Assembly (NCBI GenBank): GCA_035527715.1
Contig: DATKZY010000226.1
Coordinates: 1 to 7,762, forward strand
Length of the DNA: 7,762 nt
Direction of reading: 5' to 3'
Source of the DNA: DSUN01 sp035527715
GTDB lineage: Bacteria; Planctomycetota; PUPC01; DSUN01
Shown: one piece after another, positions 5,723 through 7,762 of the stretch
How the letters are laid out: the number at the start of each line of letters is the position of its first letter
Position numbering within the stretch: the stretch's first letter is position 1
Position numbers and translations under genes: made by a program
Notes under the pieces: generated by a model
Database searches by the model: none
Told to the model about the DNA's origin: nothing
The model's input: the letters and a program-made list of their open reading frames with translations, nothing else

Positions 5723-7057
5723 TTGAAGGGCCGGGCCGGGTTGGGAGCATGCATGGCGTGCGCGCTCGCCGCCAGCGCCCTGGGCGGCGAGCCGCCGCCC
5801 GCCAAGGCCGAGGGCGACACGCTCGACAAGCTCAGGACCATGCACGTCGGCGGCGCCGTGTTCCAGTTCGGCTTCGAGGAACGCCTCCGCGTCGAGCACT
5901 GGAACAACGAAGACCTCAACCGCCACGCGGACGACGAGGACCACCGCTGGTTCAACCGCACCCGCCTGCGCATGGACACGATTTTCAACGACGTGTTCCG
6001 CACCCGCGTGGAGCTGGTGGACGGGCGGGAGTGGGAATCGGACCGCGAGCCCCGGCCACAAGTGGATGAGCTGGACCTCCACCAGGCCTACGTGGAGATC
6101 GGCGGCAAGCCCCTCATGGTGCGCCTCGGACGCCAGGAGTTGGACCTCGGCTCGCGCAAGCTCGTCGCCGCCCCCTCCTGGGGCAACCTCCTCCGCTCGT
6201 TCGACGCGGCGCGCATCTCCTACACCAGCGACCTCGTGGACGTGCACGCCTTCTGTGGCAGCGTGGTCGCGCCCGTGGACGACCAGTTCAACGAGCATCG
6301 CCACGGCGAGCGAGTCTGCGGCGTCTTCGCCACCCTCAAGCCGGTCAAAGACCACAAGATTGACCTCTACGCCATCCGCCTCCACACCTGGAACGACGAC
6401 TACTATGTCACCGGCGAGGACAAGGTGAAGGGCGAGCACAAGCGCACCACCTACGGCACCCACCTGTTCGGGAACATCACCCGGCGGTGGACCTACGACG
6501 TCGAGGGGGCCATCCAGCGCGGCCACTACGCCCACGACCGCATCCGCGCCTGGGCCTTCCACGCCGACACCGCCTACACCCTCGATCTCCCCTGGCAGCC
6601 GACCATCCAGCCCGTCGTCAACATCGCCAGCGGCGACCGCGACCCCGGCGACGGCGTGCACGGCACCTTCTACCCCCTCTACGGCTCGACCCACGGCATG
6701 TACGGCGGCATCGCCGACCAGATCACGTGGATGAACGCCCGCGTGATTGGCCTGCGACTCCGGGCCAAGCCGGTCCCCAAGCTCACCGTCGGCGTCGAGG
6801 CCCACCGCTACTGGCTGGACGACGACAAGGACGCCTGGTACTCGACCAGCAAGAAGGCGAAGCGGCGCGACACGACGGGCAAGTCGGGCGACCACATCGG
6901 CTGCGAGCTCAGCTTCTGGGCCAAGTACGCCGTCAGCAAGCGCGTCGAGTTCGAGGGCGGCATCTCGCGCTTCTTCGCCGGCCGCTTCGTCGAGCGCACG
7001 GGCCCCGACGATGGGACGTCGTTCTGCTACCTCCAGGCCACCTTCCGCTGCTTCTGA
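5723..7057 (+). CDS. Outer-membrane beta-barrel, alginate-export family porin
   Basis: Predicted outer-membrane channel of the alginate-export (AlgE-like) family, 444 residues from the TTG start. MKGRAGLGACMACALAASALG forms a signal peptide with likely cleavage near the AxALG-GE junction. Alternating aromatic and polar residues throughout suit beta strands, and the chain ends in phenylalanine, as many barrels do. Family-type motifs are GRQEL at 136-140, SFDAAR at 159-164, ASGDRDPGDG at 302-311, then a PLYGSTHGMYG stretch, and RYWLDDDKDAWYS near 362-374. No polysaccharide-synthesis gene is visible, so alginate export itself is not implied; many such proteins in other phyla are annotated only by this domain. 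It is divergent from the oxyanion importer and has its own strong promoter, which suggests but does not show that it admits anions. Family call firm; cargo unknown. Confidence 0.85.
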   Translation: MKGRAGLGACMACALAASALGGEPPPAKAEGDTLDKLRTMHVGGAVFQFGFEERLRVEHWNNEDLNRHADDEDHRWFNRTRLRMDTIFNDVFRTRVELVDGREWESDREPRPQVDELDLHQAYVEIGGKPLMVRLGRQELDLGSRKLVAAPSWGNLLRSFDAARISYTSDLVDVHAFCGSVVAPVDDQFNEHRHGERVCGVFATLKPVKDHKIDLYAIRLHTWNDDYYVTGEDKVKGEHKRTTYGTHLFGNITRRWTYDVEGAIQRGHYAHDRIRAWAFHADTAYTLDLPWQPTIQPVVNIASGDRDPGDGVHGTFYPLYGSTHGMYGGIADQITWMNARVIGLRLRAKPVPKLTVGVEAHRYWLDDDKDAWYSTSKKAKRRDTTGKSGDHIGCELSFWAKYAVSKRVEFEGGISRFFAGRFVERTGPDDGTSFCYLQATFRCF

Positions 7058-7087
7058 ACAACTCGCCACGATTCTGGGTCTCGGCGG

Positions 7088-7107
7088 GCGGGGCCTCCGT
7101 GCCCCGC
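7088..7107 (+). terminator. GC-rich hairpin after the porin gene, possible terminator
   Basis: GCGGGGC-CTCCGT-GCCCCGC is a perfect 7-bp stem with a 6-nt loop, beginning 31 nt after the stop codon. No T-run follows, so it would be atypical for Rho-independent termination. Position is the main support. Confidence 0.4.
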
Positions 7108-7157
7108 GCCGCCATGCGCACCGCGGACACGCCCCGAGGCCAGCCCCTACTGGGGTC

Positions 7158-7178
7158 ATGCTGAGCGAAGCGAAGCAT
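7158..7178. repeat. Short interspersed hairpin repeat (TGAGCGAAGCGAAG type)
   Basis: ATGCT-GAGCGAAGCGA-AGCAT forms a 5-bp stem. The string around it, TGAGCGAAGCGAAGCATCT, resembles a motif I know as a recurrent intergenic repeat in various environmental bacterial genomes. It has a single copy here, so its repeat nature rests on recall rather than on this window. Confidence 0.4.
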
Positions 7179-7229
7179 CTCTCCTGGCCCTGACCTTTGC
7201 CCACATCTCGCAACGCGCCCTTGGCTGCC

Positions 7230-7269
7230 CCAGCTTCGCTGGCAGGCAAAGCGGCGACTGCGTCGCCGC
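7230..7269. repeat. Pair of adjacent perfect hairpins
   Basis: CCAGC-TTC-GCTGG (7230-7242) is followed at once by GCGGCGAC-TGC-GTCGCCGC (7251-7269, perfect 8-bp stem). Both could fold in RNA or single-stranded DNA. They resemble bacterial palindromic intergenic repeats; no function can be assigned. Confidence 0.5.
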
Positions 7270-7300
7270 ACTCCATAGTCCTCTCCCTTGTGGGGAGGTG

Positions 7301-7336
7301 GTGGAGATGGTGGAGATGGTCGAGATGGTGGAGATG
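7301..7336. repeat. Four-unit 9-bp tandem repeat
   Basis: GTGGAGATG is repeated four times head to tail (third unit GTCGAGATG, one change). A degenerate purine-rich start precedes it. The 9-bp period would keep frame if translated, but no credible gene covers it. Confidence 0.8.
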
Positions 7337-7345
7337 GCCGCGGGA

Positions 7346-7510
7346 GGGGGTGGTCATCTTGACGGGGGCCGGGAGCTGTGGGGATGGGGGATGGGCAGAG
7401 GTGCATGTGCTTGATATGACGATGCTTATGGTGACGCGGCGTTGCTGAGGGGCTGCCCGTCAAGATGATCACCCCCCCTTGCGCGCGCGTGATCATCTTG
7501 ATCATCTTGC
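7346..7510. repeat. Inverted-repeat set with a shared middle arm
   Basis: Arm 1 (7346-7366) pairs with arm 2 (7456-7476) at 20 of 21 positions across 89 bp. Part of arm 2 (7461-7472, CAAGATGATCAC) is also the perfect 12-bp inverse of arm 3 (7489-7500) across 16 bp. ATCATCTTG then repeats directly (7492-7500, 7501-7509). Arm 2 cannot pair with both partners at once. This could be a decayed small element or a switchable RNA fold. Confidence 0.65.
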
Positions 7511-7658
7511 GCCCGTCTCTTGTTGCGCAGGGGCGCGAGATGGGCGCGGCGCTGACGCGACCCCAGTTCTGCTGCTCGACCTCTCTTGAGCCACAACGGG
7601 GCGTAATGGTACAGCCCAGGACAACGCCCTCATCTTTGCACACATCTCGGGCTCCGTA

Positions 7659-7743
7659 GCCCGCCGAGGGCGGGCGTCAGATGGTAGCCCACGGCGTAAG
7701 CCGTGGGTTCAGGCGGACATAGGGTCCACAGCCCCGTAGGGGC
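7659..7743. repeat. Cluster of three palindromic units
   Basis: Three perfect hairpins lie in 85 bp: GCCCGCC-GAG-GGCGGGC (7659-7675), CCCACGGC-GTAA-GCCGTGGG (7688-7707, with a GNRA-type GTAA loop and two further weak pairs outside), and GCCCC-GTA-GGGGC (7731-7743). Such short GC-rich hairpins are typical of dispersed palindromic repeats. The window ends soon after, so the downstream gene they belong to is not seen. Confidence 0.6.
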
Positions 7744-7762
7744 GGCAGAAGCCTTGGCACCG

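Larger units (their letters stand above)
7058..7762. other. 705-bp intergenic tail, hairpins and short repeats, no gene seen
   Basis: Open frames here on both strands are low in complexity (for example His-Leu runs opposite the GTGGAGATG repeat) and lack ribosome sites, so I call no gene. The stretch contains the hairpins, tandem repeat and inverted-repeat set listed separately. No tRNA or rRNA was recognised. Confidence 0.7.

Noticed and set aside
5639..7357. Long minus-strand open frame (572 codons) opposite the porin
   Set aside because: It lies antisense to a well-supported gene, is dominated by Val/Gly/Ala/Glu as expected of a GC-rich shadow frame, and lacks any motif or ribosome site.
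6933..7643. Possible gene on the minus strand in the right-hand tail
   Set aside because: The frame is Pro/Arg/His-rich, overlaps the porin end, spans the 9-bp tandem repeat and hairpins, and has no ribosome site or motif.

Overview
GC-rich bacterial DNA whose genes point to a diderm (Gram-negative) organism: two lipoprotein signal peptides, a periplasmic binding protein and an outer-membrane beta-barrel of the alginate-export type. That porin type, together with intergenic DNA crowded with short palindromes, fits an uncultured member of the PVC group such as Planctomycetota. This taxonomic guess is inference only; there is no rRNA or marker gene in the window.

Layout. 1-111 is the 3' end of an unidentified plus-strand gene. 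112-747 is a repeat-rich convergent intergenic region. It holds a segment duplicated from the end of the neighbouring transporter operon, a 204-bp non-coding element with long terminal inverted repeats inserted in one copy of that duplication, and several palindromes that share a core. 748-5493 is a minus-strand operon of five tightly packed genes, read from right to left: a ModA-like periplasmic binding protein, a ModB/WtpB-type permease, a ModC/WtpC-type ATPase, and two tandem WtpA-like lipoproteins about 60% identical to each other. 5494-5722 is a divergent control region with a near-consensus sigma70-type promoter and an 11-bp inverted repeat. 5723-7057 is a plus-strand gene for an alginate-export-family outer-membrane beta-barrel, most likely started at TTG. 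7058-7762 has no convincing gene; it carries hairpins, a 9-bp tandem repeat and a set of mutually exclusive inverted repeats.

How it may work together. The operon encodes one complete ABC importer core served by three different binding proteins for tungstate, molybdate or a similar oxyanion. The divergent porin could provide passage across the outer membrane; AlgE, the family's namesake, has an anion-selective channel. The link between porin and importer is inferred from position only. The most notable points are the one-core/three-receptor arrangement, a changed ligand region in both WtpA paralogs, the remnant of a third wtpA end, and the insertion element with its empty site preserved 256 bp away.
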